DNA of 64,000 bases from Neonectria sp. B-13 (Eukaryota; Ascomycota; Sordariomycetes; Hypocreales; Nectriaceae): contig NOKP01000009.1 in NCBI GenBank assembly GCA_002682825.1, positions 682,001 to 746,000 on the forward strand, read 5' to 3'. Both the position numbers and the translations under genes were made by a program. The notes beneath the pieces were generated by a model. That model was not told where the DNA came from, did no database searches, and saw only the letters and a list, made by a program, of their open reading frames with translations. Shown in pieces: positions 1 to 12,199 of this stretch (position 1 is its first letter; each line of letters starts with the position of its first letter).

Positions 1-1257
1 AAGACGAGCAATGTTGCAGCTGAATATAAGAGCTCTGTGTAGGTGAGAAGAAGCTCTGGGGACAATTGGTGGCATCCTGAGATGAAGATGGGTGGCTCAG
101 CTATTCGCTCCGTCCACCCAGCACCTTTATATGAACTCATGGACAAACAGTCAGAGCTGAAGGCCCCGAGTATTTGCTGCTCAACTACAGCAAGCCCCGT
201 GCTACATTACGACATGATTGCACTGATTCAATGTAGTACAGGGTTTAGGTTTCGGCGCCGACGCCGACGCATTACCAATCAAAGACGAATACCCTCGTGT
301 CCTGCACAAAATCTGACTCAGACTTGCAACAATAGGACATTGGAAAGCGGGGGTAAATAGTGCGACTGCATACTTCCGCGGCATGAAAGCCTATGGTGCT
401 CGCCCCGCTCCAACATACTTCCCAATGAGGTAATTATCTAGTTCCGCATCATCTTGGCAAATTTCAGCTAACCATGTGGCTAATTTAGACCTGGCTTTTC
501 AATGCAGGATTGTCACCCCATGAAGAAACCTCCATCCGCATGTGATCTAATCTCCCCATACTTGAGCATACCTGTACGACTCACTTGTTCCACGGTTGTC
601 ACTTCGCGATCAAGCTATCACGTCTAAGATCTTACAACACGCACTTCCGGACGGCACCAGAACCATGGAATCCCAAGCGTCGACTTGAATCTCCAGTGGC
701 AGGATCAGAACGCGATTAAGAACGAACGGCCAGTGGACGATTGACGCGTAAGTGACATCTGTGTGTGTCGACGAGCTCTATGGTATGCCCATACCGTTCG
801 GGTTGAATTAAAGCTTCATGCTAACACTTGTGTCACACCAGTCGTATAGAGGTCGCCCGGTACAACCAGACTTCTAGATCTTAACTCTTTAGGCCACGTG
901 AGCCCGGCGGAAGTTGATTCGAAGGTCGAAAGAAGGGCGAGTGGAGCTCGAACCTCCGTTTACAAAAATTTCGAAATGGTGTTATGACGGGCATAATCCC
1001 GGAACACTCCCGATATACCCCCGAAGAGCCACTCGGGAGATTCTATCCTGCGATGTTTTGAGCATCATGCTGTCTGAACGCCGTCTAGCCACGGCTCGAA
1101 GAGTGATCACTTCTCCAAGCGGAGAGTATGTTGATTCTTTGTTGAAAATGGGAAGATACTATAGCTCAGTTCAGATTTCCTAAGCACACTTCGAAAGTGG
1201 GCAAGGCGTTCGTTGCAGTCCCCGCGTTCCGAGTGGGATCCGGAGGTAAGATCCGGT
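1..1257. other. Gene-free stretch
   Basis: No convincing coding sequence, RNA gene or repeat is visible here. The short ORFs have no recognisable domain and no coherent codon pattern. It is of mixed base composition and lies downstream of the decayed minus-strand DUF6603 gene. Confidence 0.5.
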
Positions 1258-2905
1258 TTATTTAACTGTAATCTTCGGCGCTTCAATATACCACTTCTGC
1301 ATGTCCATGATTAACATCAACGGCACCCCGACCGGCTTACCCTCCTTACTCTGCGCCTCCTTCCACTCCCATCCCCCGAGGCCCAACCCACTGATATAGT
1401 TAGCCACCTGACTGATAATCTCCTTGGACCCTTCGTTCAATGCATTCCGGACACCTGGATATTGATCATCAGGATCATCTTTAGCCTTCCCGGGGATCCA
1501 TTATAGGTGCGGTTCCACGGGTGTGGGAACCGATATCTTTGGGGTTGCCAGCTCGCCCATGGACTTGGCTACGTCGAACTTTTCGAGGAGATCCTTCGAC
1601 CGGAGAGACTTTGGACTGTAAAGTGTCAGGCCCGACATGAGCTGCGCAGGACCACCGCTATTGCCGTCAAGGAGACTAGAGGTCTGGTTGTTTCAAGAAC
1701 GCGCTTTCGTTATCTGGTGCGTTGTGAGCCTGGGCTTTACTACATCTTGCATCGTCAAAGGAAGCAAGGGGATAACTCACACTGGCCACACAGAGCAGTG
1801 GGAAAGTTTCCATACTCGGCTGTGGCAACGTTCCATACCGGGCTGGAGGGTTCTTTTCGTACTCCTACCTTGGGAGGTGCCCTAGCTGGCGGCTCAATAT
1901 CGATATCCAGGAGCGCCTGGCCGACGGGTGACTGAAGATGCACTGGCTTGGAATAGACCTTATCCCTGGCATTTTTACCCACAGAGTGCGTCCATAAGTC
2001 ATCCTTATCCCGTGAGAGGCGCGTCTTGACCTTTGCCGTGATGATGGCGAACTTGCACGACACGGTGAATGCAAAGATGGCTCCGCGCACCACCCATTTC
2101 CGAGGTTTGCCAGGCTCAATCCTCTCGTCGCTACTTGGAGGCACGAGGCCGCTGATGCAGTTTAGTAAGTGGGGAGGAGCCAATTCTGTCTCATCCGCAA
2201 GTTCCGTTTCGTGGGTGCTAGTGGTGAGCGAAGCGGTGAGCGACTTGACTTTCTCCTTGGGCGCCAACTGAAGCACGAGATTGTAGAACTGGGCCAGGCT
2301 GATTCCATCGCTGGCCAAGACACTCTGAGCTCCAAAGGCGATATTGAACCCAAAGACGTAGAAGTCAACACGGACGTTGCCCCTGAGTGGCGGTCCTTTC
2401 AGCGTGATGATGGCACCGAGATCCACGTTGATGGGGATACCGACAAGCCACAGATCCAGCGTGTAGTGGACGCCTACCACAACCCCAGCTTCAGCCTGAT
2501 ACATAAAGGGCCGGTAGTCGATGAGGAAGTCGGCGTAGGCATCAAGATAAGCGTAGAGTGGGCCCAGAGAGAGGGTGATATGCAGGTTACACCCTCCCAT
2601 GCATGACTTTGGTGTGATGGCAAAGTACGCTTGACCGGTGATGTTGATGCTGCTGTCATAGCTCCAGCTGATGCCCAGACGCGGCGGGCTCGGGTATGCT
2701 GAGGACTTCTTATAAGCGGCGTGATAGCCACCAATTGTGAAGACCCAGTCGCCAAAGCTCATGCAAAGAACGAGTGCAGCGCCCACAGTATCCGTAGTAT
2801 CTAACTCGGGACGTTCGGCCAAGCGCTGCTGGCTGGGAGACCGAACGCATGGGCGTTGTTAGCACTGCTGAAGATCACCGAGGTTTCGAAGAAGGGCTGA
2901 TCCCA
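1258..2905 (-). pseudogene. DUF6603-domain gene, degraded
   Basis: The minus strand encodes a block typical of the fungal/bacterial DUF6603 family, function unknown. A run of about 200 codons from about 2815 down to about 2170 reads continuously and includes PPRLGISWSYDSS, YFAITPK, LGPLYAYLDAYADFL and a VDFYVFGFN strand. From about 2905 to 2820 the sequence (beginning QPFFETSVIFSS) reads into a stop in another frame, and part of the domain core expected there is missing. Downstream the frame changes near 1680-1750. A family-like tail (GGPAQLMSGLTLYSP) then continues to 1258 across an in-frame TAA near 1503. Frame breaks plus stop indicate a pseudogene. A mis-modelled multi-intron gene is possible but does not explain the missing core or the TAA. 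Confidence 0.65.
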
Positions 2906-2908
2906 GCA

Positions 2909-4018
2909 CTAGGTGCTGTCTTCACAGACGTGCTTAAGTTTTGTCTTTAGCTCAAAGTTCTTGATCCTGACTTTGTCGCTGGCCGACATGAAGGCCACTG
3001 CGGACAGGGAGCATTGGTCGTCGCCGACTTGGCCGACGTAGCTCATGAGCCACTGCAATGTCTCGTCCGAATAAGGCAGGTTGGTTGCTGGAGGGAGCTC
3101 CGCATACTGTACGGGGGGCTTCTCCCTGAAGACCATTGCTGCAGTGAACAGCTCGCCGAGGAACAGGTCCAGGTTCCTGGGTTCCACGTCAAGCCTGCCA
3201 CCATCCGGCTCCTTGCGGAGGTCAGCATCTCTGGCCACTGCTGTCGCCGGGCCGCCGACGATCAAGGCACCGGTGGCGTTGAATGATGCAAGGCCACGGC
3301 CAGATCCATCGTGAACTGGCCCAGATGGGGACGAGCAAGGGCTGAGAGTAATGCTTTGCAGCTCTTCGTCGATGCCGTCGTCGCTCTTCATGATCTCAAA
3401 GGTCTTGGTACCGCACAACACGCCCGTTGGCCGACGGGCGCGATTGGGGTGTGCTGGTCTCCAAAATGTCTGCCAGTTTTCTCTGTCCGGAAGTGGTAGA
3501 GGGTTGTCGTCTGGAAGACTGGGACTACGCGCCGCCGTGGCCACTGACTTGGTGTTCAAGAGATCAGTGTCTTTCACTTTCTTGGCGTCGTTGACACTCA
3601 AGACGCAGAAGGCATCGATATCAACTGCTTGACCGTTCTGCGTGAGCTCAAAGAATCGGAGACTCTGGTTCACCGAGTGAATAATTCCATCGTCGGGGGC
3701 ATTGGTACCCCTGGCAAAAGTCTTCGCGGCGACAAGAGAGTTGATATTCCAGTGAGATACAAGCAACGTTGCCACTCCGTCTCTCCTTTCCACCTCTGAG
3801 CCCTGGATTGTGCTTAGATCGTGACTGAATCGGCTGACTAGGATGCAGAACTTGGCGCCTTTGCCGAGACTCAGGGTAGTTCGCCTGAGGAACGAAAGGC
3901 TCTTCCTTCCGTGCCCTCCTGGAGATGCACCACAACCTCTTATCACGATCCCCGCGCCACCTTTTTGAGCTACAGCGCGCACGGCAGTCTGCAGCCCACC
4001 AGCATGCCTGGCTACCAA
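2909..4018 (-). CDS. Uncharacterised protein or N-terminal part of the adjacent DUF6603 locus
   Basis: An open frame of about 369 codons on the minus strand lies just upstream of the DUF6603 remnant. I recognise no family. The translation is globular, with no signal peptide or membrane segment, and contains phrases such as VDIDAFCVLSVNDAKK and TLQWLMSYVGQVGDDQ. The frame has no ATG at its 5' end: it opens at a TTG, and the nearest upstream ATG (about 4073) is in another frame. It may therefore be a 5'-damaged gene or an internal exon. It stops at 2909, four bases before the DUF6603-like reading resumes, which suggests both were one gene or a co-inherited pair. Confidence 0.4.
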   Translation of the reverse strand: MVARHAGGLQTAVRAVAQKGGAGIVIRGCGASPGGHGRKSLSFLRRTTLSLGKGAKFCILVSRFSHDLSTIQGSEVERRDGVATLLVSHWNINSLVAAKTFARGTNAPDDGIIHSVNQSLRFFELTQNGQAVDIDAFCVLSVNDAKKVKDTDLLNTKSVATAARSPSLPDDNPLPLPDRENWQTFWRPAHPNRARRPTGVLCGTKTFEIMKSDDGIDEELQSITLSPCSSPSGPVHDGSGRGLASFNATGALIVGGPATAVARDADLRKEPDGGRLDVEPRNLDLFLGELFTAAMVFREKPPVQYAELPPATNLPYSDETLQWLMSYVGQVGDDQCSLSAVAFMSASDKVRIKNFELKTKLKHVCEDST

Positions 4019-4176
4019 CGTCAGCCAGCAGGCTCTGCAAGTTGGTCAATTGGAGCTTCAAGTGCCTATACATTCAATTATAGAAATAAATTCTGCCATT
4101 CTGGGGATGATCCCAGGTGAAATAAACTCCTCCTTTTCCAAATACTTCTATTCACGTCTTCTTCACCTTGGTTCGA

Positions 4177-6674
4177 TTAGGGGTATTCCAGAGTTTCAAT
4201 AGTCTCCAGATAGGTTCTGTATCGCTCCAACAGCTCCATATCTTTCTGAACTAGCGGTGAAAGATGCTGGAATTCGACGTGGATCTTTTGTCGAATTTCT
4301 TCCGCGAGACTCAGTTTAGCGACTGCATAGTGTCGAAGGTGTGGTGCGTCTCGCACAGCACACAAGAGCGTGTACGTTGCCATGAAACTACACCAGGGGG
4401 ACAAGTTAGTAGTGCTTTCCATAAGACTACAAACAACTTCGAACATGACTTGAACGTTCCAAGCTGGAGCTGACGGGCACATGGAGGAGAACGAGCTCAC
4501 AGACCTCCTAATTGGTGCGAATGGAGACACTATCAGCCTTGCATTTTCCGTCATAAGGCCAATTTCTTGTGGAACCTTCAAGCCTGCCTCGAGACATTCT
4601 TGCAAGTTGAGGTAATCCTCGGCTGTCAAAGTTTCCGGTGGACTGCTTAGCGCTTTGTACACGTAAGGTCTGTAAACAACGAACTTGGCCGCCCAGTATC
4701 TGCCTCGTAGAAGTCCCAGAAGGTTTCGTGGATATCGTTGCCGATTTCGGTCATTGTCGGTACTCAACTGAACGGCTATGGAAGGTGGGAGATGACGAAA
4801 CCAGTTCTCAAGTTGAAGGGCGAGCTCGTGATTAACTGTCGTGGATAGGTTGGCAGTCCCATTCATGACAGAGCCCATCCAGTCTGTTGTCACATGTATT
4901 AGTGATACGAGCAATCAGTCTCTTGAGGGGTTTCCGGTAAGGCGTACTAGATGAGAACATGCTTCGATATGCCCTATTGAGCAGTCGCCGCAGAGCAATA
5001 TTTGCCAGTAACACAAATTGACATTCCGTTTCAGAGTTCTGCTCTTGTGCATAGGGCTCCTCATGACCAAATGACATGGGTACAGAATCTTGGAGCTGGT
5101 AGAGACCGGAAGGAGGCAGGTCAAGCTCTGATAAAATCGTACTTTCTGAACGTCAACCGCGGCGAGATCTGGAAGAAACAAATTCCACGTACCATTCCAA
5201 AATGTATGTGACCCAATATCCTCGCGTGACATCAGGACTATTCTTTTCCTGAGGGGATCTATCCCACTGTGTTAAGCCCGAGTGGAAAGATTGCAAAGCA
5301 TGGCATGGGCTTACGTGGAGATTATGGTGAAAAAGGTGACTGCTGCTTCGTGGATAGAAGCCCAAAAGTCGTAAACTCTGAGAAGTTGTGCATAATATAG
5401 TCTGGTGGTCGCGTGAGCCAAACATGTTTGGTGGATGGGTCAGGTTACTTACCCTGCCAAAACGTGACATTGAGCGGTCCCAATGTGGCCCTTGGGGAGA
5501 AAGGCCAAAATCTGTCTCGCTTTGTTGAAAAACCCTATCCCCGCGGGACTACTGAGGTCGTCCATGCCTTCATGGCCCCATTCAGTCTCGCCGCGGAGAT
5601 ATGCTACAAGGTTGCCCAATGCAAGAGCAATCAAGATGCTACAGCTCTCGGGGTTGTTGCTGAACCCGCTTTCCAGGGCCACTCGCGTACCAAATTCGAG
5701 GAGTTTTCTTTTTTCGACGATGGGATAGACTTGATACAGGTCGTCGAAATAGTGGTGAAGCAGCGTTCGTACCTGAGATATGTTCATTGAGTCCCACCAG
5801 TCTCCCCGTGTGCTGTGACTGGACGAGGCAAGACAATATGGGGCCACCATGGATGCTGTCAACGGCTGCCGACATCGTTCAGAAATTACCGGGTAGGTCA
5901 TGTCGACGTCCGGAAGAGCGCGGGCGATTGGTGGCCAGGCATAAAGCTCCTGTAGCGCTGTAATATGTCTGAATTGTGGAAAGTCTAGATCCAGGGGTTG
6001 TCGCAGTCTCTCGTTTCCATGCTCGGAATGACCGTAGTCTGATTGCGCATATGTTGAATGGGATGATGAGGAAACTGGGAGGCTTTTGTTTGTGGGGCTG
6101 AAAGTGCTGTTACTGGGCGAGTGAGTATCCTGAATATTGTGTGAATAAGTTCTCTTTCCGTACCTGGAGTCTGAGATTGGAAACTGTCCCGACTTGGAAG
6201 TCAGTTGATTCGTATTGTGCTGTAGTTGCTGTAAGGAGTTGGAGATGTTTTCGAGATAACTATCGATTCTGTGAAGTTTTTGGTAAGTAAGAGATGGCGT
6301 GCGCCGCAAAGAATAACTTGCTTTGATTTCCGCCGTTGCTCATATTTGCATATCAACTTCAACCGGGCACAGACACCGCATACTGGCCACCGCTCATCGC
6401 ATTTGCTCTTTCGAGATCGACAGGTATTGCAAGCCTATGCCAATGTTAGCTTCGTCTTGCAATGGCGCTACGGACCTGGACTAACTACAGAGGCAAGAAC
6501 GCGACGAGTGCTTTGGTTCATGTCTGAGACATGCGACTCGGATTCACTCAAACTGTCTTCGCCCGGCTGAGCTGCGTCTTGAGACGTCATGACTGTCGGT
6601 GCTGAATAGGTAGCGGTGGCATGATTCTCGTCACCCTGTTGTGATGTCTCCTGTTGAAGGCGATTTCTAGGCAT
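4177..6674 (-). CDS. Zn2Cys6 transcription factor with fungal-specific MHR domain
   Basis: Likely nuclear DNA-binding regulator. Proposed exons on the minus strand: 6674-6489, 6434-5453, 5401-5315, 5266-5193, 5145-4909 and 4835-4177. The introns are 47-73 nt with GT-AG ends and five of them restore one continuous reading. The second exon opens with a complete binuclear zinc cluster (CNTCRSRKSKC, then CGVCARLKLIC; spacing C-x2-C-x6-C-x6-C-x2-C-x6-C). A linker with heptad-like SYLENISNSLQQL follows, then the Fungal_trans domain, including FDDLYQVYPIVEKRKLL, LAGLYYAQLLRVYDFW, LSELDLPPSGLY, LENWFRHLPPS and KFVVYRPYVYKAL. One oddity: the frame of the zinc cluster and that of the linker differ by one base around 6270-6330, with no canonical intron to join them. 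No target is evident, and the neighbours give no clear pathway. Confidence 0.82.
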
Positions 6675-7700
6675 GATGATAACAGTCCCGTGTCCGTGGA
6701 CAAACAAATGCCACTTCCTGAACGCGTGCAAGTGGAGGCGGCATCCCAGCTTATAAACGAGACATTTATGCGGGGACCCCGCATTTGCTCTGGCGTCCCA
6801 ACCACATGCCAGCTTTTACATATTGTTGGAGTGACCCCTCATGTGGCGGCATAAGACGCAAATTTGCATAAACCTCTGATACACCGATATCCCAGCCTTA
6901 GTCAGATGACTAGAAAACGCCTCTCGAGAAAAGAGGGGGCCGGAGGCATCCTTGATCAATACAATCAACATTCTTGGGCTCCACATCATATTGATTGATC
7001 CCTATCATCCTGATGAATGTGCAGTACGCTATCCAAAACATATCAAGGAACAACATGAAGAGTTTTCCCTCTTCATAACTGTCGCAAAAGACGAACGTCC
7101 CTTGCGGGACCACAATACCCCCCTTATGTAGGGTACTAAATACGACAATAACGATATTTGAGACTTGTGGAGGTGGAAGCGTGAGGACGCCCGCGCACCA
7201 AAACTGAGCAAGCAAGACAAGACATCATGAAGTCATCAATTTAATAAGATGATCAGTTTCTGTTCCATAATCTCCCGAATTCACCCCATGTGTTTAGGAT
7301 ACCTACCGTGTATCCAACAGACGCCTACATTTAGCTGAAATCTTGTGACAATACCTCCGGCTCACTGAGCGGGAGGAGCTTTCGTGAAGGTGAAGCTGGC
7401 AAGCTGCCCCATCAGGAAAGAAGTCATGAAAGATAAAATCATTGTTCAAGATCCGCAACAGACCTAAATCTACCTGTCAATGGCGACTTTGGGCTTTAGT
7501 CCTTTCCGAGAGTTGAAGAATATGCAACAATAATGGCAGTTACTAATAAATATCGCCGAGATTGAAGTAAAGAAGGCCTCAAACGACTGTTCCAATTTAT
7601 GAATTTATTCTCAATCAGCTTGTCTACTACTATCCACTTGACACACAGATGCCGCGGCCTCTCTGTCAAACCATTGCCAACCGAGATTAATAAAGTGTCT
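6675..7700. other. Intergenic region, nothing recognised
   Basis: About 1 kb between two minus-strand genes. It holds the upstream region of the Zn2Cys6 regulator and the downstream region of the transporter. A 101-codon minus-strand ORF at 6910-7215 has no recognisable domain and I do not call it. Confidence 0.45.
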
Positions 7701-9452
7701 TTAGTATGTGAACAGCCGCGCCTCACCACCAAGACCACCGCTGGACTTCAAGATCCTTGCATTTTTGAGGCGGTAAAACATTGCCAAGGCAATGGAGGCC
7801 ACGGCAACGAAAACTAACATGGCAAAATTGGTCCAATGGCCTGTCGGAAAGCCATTCGCTGCTTCTTCTGCATTGTAGATCCACACTCCAGTAATTTGAC
7901 CGGGAATACCGATCGAGATGTTGAGGGCTATCGCAAGACCGACGGCGGCGGTGCTGTGAAGGTTGGAGGATATCCATCCAAGTAATGGGGGAATACAGCC
8001 AAAAGCTCCGGAAGAGGCGACGATGAGACAACCGTATCGAGCCTGGAAGCAAGCAAATTAATATCTCCTTGAAGCGTGGGGAACGTTGGCGTGACTTACC
8101 TTTAACGAAGTAGCAGGAAGCAGAGCAGATGCTAGGAAGCCTGCCGCGCCGACTGTGGCACATGCAGCTGCATGGTAGGCGCGAGCATTTAGACGATCTG
8201 CAGACCACGATACACAGAGGGTTGCAACGTCTTGGCAACCATAATGTCATTGAATGCCCATGGATAATATGATAAGAGGTGGCAGACTCACATGCGACAG
8301 CATACGGTGGTACAGTCATCAACTGCGCCTCCAGATTCTCATATCCTAGACCAACAACGATACTCGGTGTGAACAACGAAAGCGAAGAGAAGGGGACCGA
8401 AATTCCAAAGTAAATCTAGGTCTATGTCAGCAGCGGCCCGGACAGGTAGGTCCGGATAGACAAGCTCATGAATGACGTACAGCATAGTGAGCGTAAAGGC
8501 GCCAGTCAGTCAAGGTCTCCTTAGCTTGTGCCCATGTCAAGTTGCTGTCATGGCCGTGAGACCCTTCAACTCGGAGCCTGTCAATCGACAGAGCCCTTTC
8601 TTCCTCGGTGAGCCACAAAACAGTCTCTGGATAATCCGGTAGATAGAACCAGACCGCCAGGGCCGACAGAATGCTTGGTAGGCCTTCGAGAATGAAGAGC
8701 CACCGCCATGCAGAGAGACCAGCAGTGCCCTCCATATGACCAATGCCGTATGCGAGCGCACCACCGAATGCGCCTGCGAGAGTCGCAGATGCTAGAATGA
8801 TGGCAACTCGGATCGACCGCTCATCGACACGGTACCAAAATGTTAGATAGTACACCAGACCTGGGAAGAGGCCAGCTTCGGCGACACCGAGGAGGAAGCG
8901 CACAGCAGTCACTGATGCGAAAGAATTTGTCCCACCGAGGCATATGGTGAATGAGCCCCAAGAGAACATGAGAACGCTTATCCACCTGCTCGGCCTAAGC
9001 TTTTTCAGGACGTAGTTGGACGGGACTTCGAAAATGGCGTAGGCGATGAGGAAAACCATAAGAGCGATACTGGTACGTCTTATTAGCCCCAACGCTACCG
9101 TTGTGCAATGGCTAGATGGCTTACATATACTGGTAAGTGTTCATGCCTGTTTCAGTCAACAAGTCATTGCCAGTGTTGGCGTTTAGTGTCCTTGCGTTTC
9201 CTGCGCTCGTCAATACCATGAACACGATGATGACGTATCGTTCAAGAGCCTACCAATGTTGGATCTGTCCATATAGCAAAGTAGAAAGATGAAGGCGCTG
9301 AGTGGAACGATGCGGAGATCCTGTTTCCACAGCAGCTTCTTCTCTAACTCTGACCTTTCGGTGGTGCTTTGGTCGTCGACAAAGTCGACATGGGCAAGCT
9401 CAGGCTTGACGCCAGACTCTGGGTCTGGGGTTGGGTACGGGTCTGGAGTCAT
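7701..9452 (-). CDS. MFS transporter, anion:cation symporter (ACS) family, Dal5/Tna1-like
   Basis: Plasma-membrane proton-coupled uptake of an organic anion is the expected role; the substrate is unknown. The start codon at 9452 opens a soluble N-terminus rich in Asp/Pro and leads into TM1 with CYMDRSNIG. GT-AG introns join FEVPSNYVLKK, the signature loop RFLLGVAEAGLFPG, WRWLFILEGLPS and a conserved C-terminal half ending RLKNARI. I could splice every exon into one frame (donors near 9255, 9120, 8480, 8290 and 8100), so the gene appears intact, with about 12 membrane segments. A TATA-like tract (TATATA) lies about 115 bp upstream of the ATG. The gene diverges from the flavocytochrome b2-type gene at 10530, so the two may share control and a 2-hydroxycarboxylate substrate; that is inference. 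Confidence 0.88.
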
Positions 9453-9989
9453 GGCTTCAGGAGTGTCGAGAGCGTCCAGCAGGTAATGAAAAGATGGCGG
9501 GTAGAAAGGTCATAGGAGTCGAGGAGTTGAAAAGCGGAAGACGATGAGACGGAGGAATTCTCGGTATATAAGGGCATCGAGAAGCCTTGTATGATGTTCC
9601 CCGTGGGGATGCCTGGGTTTTAGGTCAAGAAAGGCGGAGAAGAGGATTGCAATCTGGGGTAGCTTGACGAGGTCCGGGGAAGCTCAGTTGGTTGTCAGTC
9701 CGACTGTCAGTCAGTTGGTACAGCTCCTACCTGCGAAGTGGTACTGTGGTAGTCGGGGCATTTTCGCAACTGACGGTGCATAAGCCGTTGGTCCGCCATC
9801 CTGGCATTCTAATTCATGTTGTACTAGTACTAGCTAGGTGGCTTTCAATCCGTCCCCACTGTGATCCCAGTGCACACACACAATTGGGCAGGTCTTGCAG
9901 GGTTCGGAGTTCGAAGATGTCTGTCCGGCGCTTGCAGGGGGGCGGGGGCTAGTGTTGAGTTAAGTTAGTGTATTCGTACAGGTGTCCCA

Positions 9990-10418
9990 GTAATTATTAA
10001 TTATCACCTGCACAGGCCAAGTTCTAAGCCGGACCTCTTGGCTCCAACTCCGACGGTTTATCTGCCCTATACTTAAATATGGCTCGGAGTATACTATCCC
10101 TTACTCCGGCGTCCCACACTACCAGTTAATCTGCAAGGGCGATGCCTTCATCATGACCTCGGACTGCCTTTTAGTTGGCTGTGGCGGCCCCACCTACCCA
10201 AGACCGGCTGGTAATTATCTGTATTTGTTTACCCCGTAGGCCAAGTTCGAAGCCGGATCTCTTGTTTCCAACTCCGATGGATAAACCCCAGTTCGTGACG
10301 TAAACAAGGGTTCATTGACTCCGTACTTACCTATAAATCGGAGCATAGCATCCTCTACTCCAGCGTCTCACTTTGCCAGTTGATTTACAAGCGATGTTTT
10401 CACCGTGACTTCGGCGCC
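9990..10418. repeat. Imperfect direct duplication in a divergent promoter
   Basis: Two diverged copies of a segment of about 160-190 bp lie in tandem, about 9990-10170 and 10211-10418. Shared landmarks in order are GGCCAAGTTC, CCGGA(C/T)CTCTTG, CCAACTCCGA(C/T)GG, CGGAG(T/C)ATA(C/G)(T/C)ATCC, TACTCC(G/A)GCGTC and CCAGTT(A/G)AT. Copy two carries an extra insert in the middle and is closest to the 2-hydroxyacid dehydrogenase start. The duplicated tracts contain CGGAG motifs and an A+T box (TATAAAT in copy two, TTAAATA in copy one). This could be a duplicated core promoter or a mobile-element relic. Confidence 0.7.
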
Positions 10419-10529
10419 ATTCTCCAAGATATAAAATACCTCAAGTATAGCATAAGGTTGCTCTCTTTTTACCATTTCTTAAGCGTCTACGTTGGTAGTC
10501 CAGATTCTTGCCAAACTCCGACAAGCAGG

Positions 10530-12113
10530 ATGATAGATGGGAGCGAGATTCTCAAGCACAATTCAGCAGATTCGTGCTGGATTGCCGTACATGGACGCGC
10601 CTACGATGTGACAGGTGGGCTCTTCAAAAACAAACAGAGATGCAGAACCAACAGAAATACTGATCATGGCAATAGAATTTCTTGACGAGCACCCGGGAGG
10701 TGCACAAATAATACTCGACTGTGCAGGATGCGACGCGACGGATGAGTACGACGCTATCCACCCACCAGATTTGATCACCGAAGCACTGCCTTCCTCAGCT
10801 TGCCTCGGTGTCATAGACGCCAGTACCATTGTCAAAAGAACCCCTCAACTACCAACCAGTTCTGGTGCAGGATCCAAGGGCGCAGATACACAGTCTGACA
10901 TTATCATCAACGTCGACGACTTTGAAAGGGTAGCGCGACGACGTGCGTCACCACAAGCCTGGGCCTTCTTTTCATCTGCAGCAGATGACGAGATCACCAA
11001 GGGATGGAACTCGCGAGACTTTTCCAAAATAGCTCTACGACCGCGTGTTCTAAGATGTGTTGGGACCGTCGACACTTCGACTACGATTCTGGGGTTTCCC
11101 ACAAGCATGCCCGTCTTTGTATCCCCATGCGGTATGAACAACATGGCGCACCCCAACGGTGAATGTGAGATCACGACTGCCGTTGGAAAAGCAGGCATCA
11201 TCCAAGTTGTCAGCACAGTGACGAGCCAGCCAATCAATAAGATTATGGACACCAGGACCAATGTAGAGCAGCCTATCTTCTTCCAGCTGTACGTCAACAA
11301 AGATGTGCAAAAGACCAAAGCCTTGCTTCGGAAAGTCAAAGGTCTGGGGGTGAGCTCCATCTGGGTCACGGTCGATTCGCCCGTCTTGGGTAAAAGAGAG
11401 CGAGACGAGAAGTTGAGAGCCGAGAAAAACGTACCATGCCTAAGCGCAAAACCTTGGAATACGAGAAACTGACAATATCATAGGGAACTTCGACAAATTA
11501 CATTGGACACGGCGACGGGCGAAGAGGCGTGGCCAAAGATGTCAGTTCTTGGTTTGCAAACACGTTGCAATGGAAAGACTTGAAATGGATCCGGGAGACT
11601 AGTTCGCTACCGGTGGTTGTCAAAGGTATCCAATGTGTTGAAGATGCATTGGCTGCGCATCGCCATGGTGCAGATGGGATTGTTCTCTCTAATCACGGAG
11701 GGCGCTCACAAGACACGTATGTTTCATCTAAAGTAATTACTGACCACGCACGAGCATAGCTGACTGTTCACAGAGCTCAATCGACGCTCCTTACGCTCCT
11801 TGAAATTCGTCAATTTGCACCACAACTGATCAACAGCGGCATGGAGATCTATCTCGATGGGGGAGTACGGCGAGGGACAGACGTCTTGAAGGCGCTTGCT
11901 CTGGGAGCGACCGCGGTAGGAATGGGGCGTCCCTTTCTATATGCATTGACAGTGGGGGGTGAAGCAGCGATTCAACATATGCTAGAAATCCTGCATACTG
12001 AGTTGCAGACTAACATGGCCTTATCCGGGGCAAAGACGGTCAGTGAAATCGTACCGGAAATGCTCAACACGAGGCGACTGGAGCGCAACCTTGTGGCATC
12101 AGTGAAATTGTAA
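10530..12113 (+). CDS. FMN-dependent 2-hydroxyacid dehydrogenase with cytochrome b5 domain (L-lactate dehydrogenase, flavocytochrome b2 type)
   Basis: Oxidises L-lactate or another L-2-hydroxyacid at FMN and passes electrons through a fused haem b5 domain. Exon 1 starts at ATG 10530 (MIDGSEILKHNSADSCW) and is joined by an intron of about 60 nt to EFLDEHPGG. HPGG carries the first haem-ligand His; the second lies in AIHPPDL. The FMN barrel follows: MPVFVSPCGMNNMAHPNGE, FFQLYVNKD, VTVDSPVLGKRERD, LPVVVKGI, the catalytic-His motif SNHGGRSQD, and FMN-phosphate loop YLDGGVRRGTDVLKAL. Two further introns (about 11431-11483 and about 11720-11773) restore the frame. No mitochondrial presequence is evident, since the b5 domain starts within about ten residues, so a cytosolic form is likely. 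Length and motifs look complete. It is transcribed away from the ACS transporter. Confidence 0.9.
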
Positions 12114-12199
12114 GAGGAGCTCATGACTTGAGTGCTTTTGTTAGATTGGACCATGTAATAAGTAACTCTAAGGGTGATTATATAAGACTGGTAGAACAT

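Noticed and set aside
2169..2606. Plus-strand ORF opposite the DUF6603 region
   Set aside because: Shadow of the minus-strand family-like reading.
6910..7215. 101-codon minus-strand ORF
   Set aside because: No recognisable domain, weak start, and no splicing partners.
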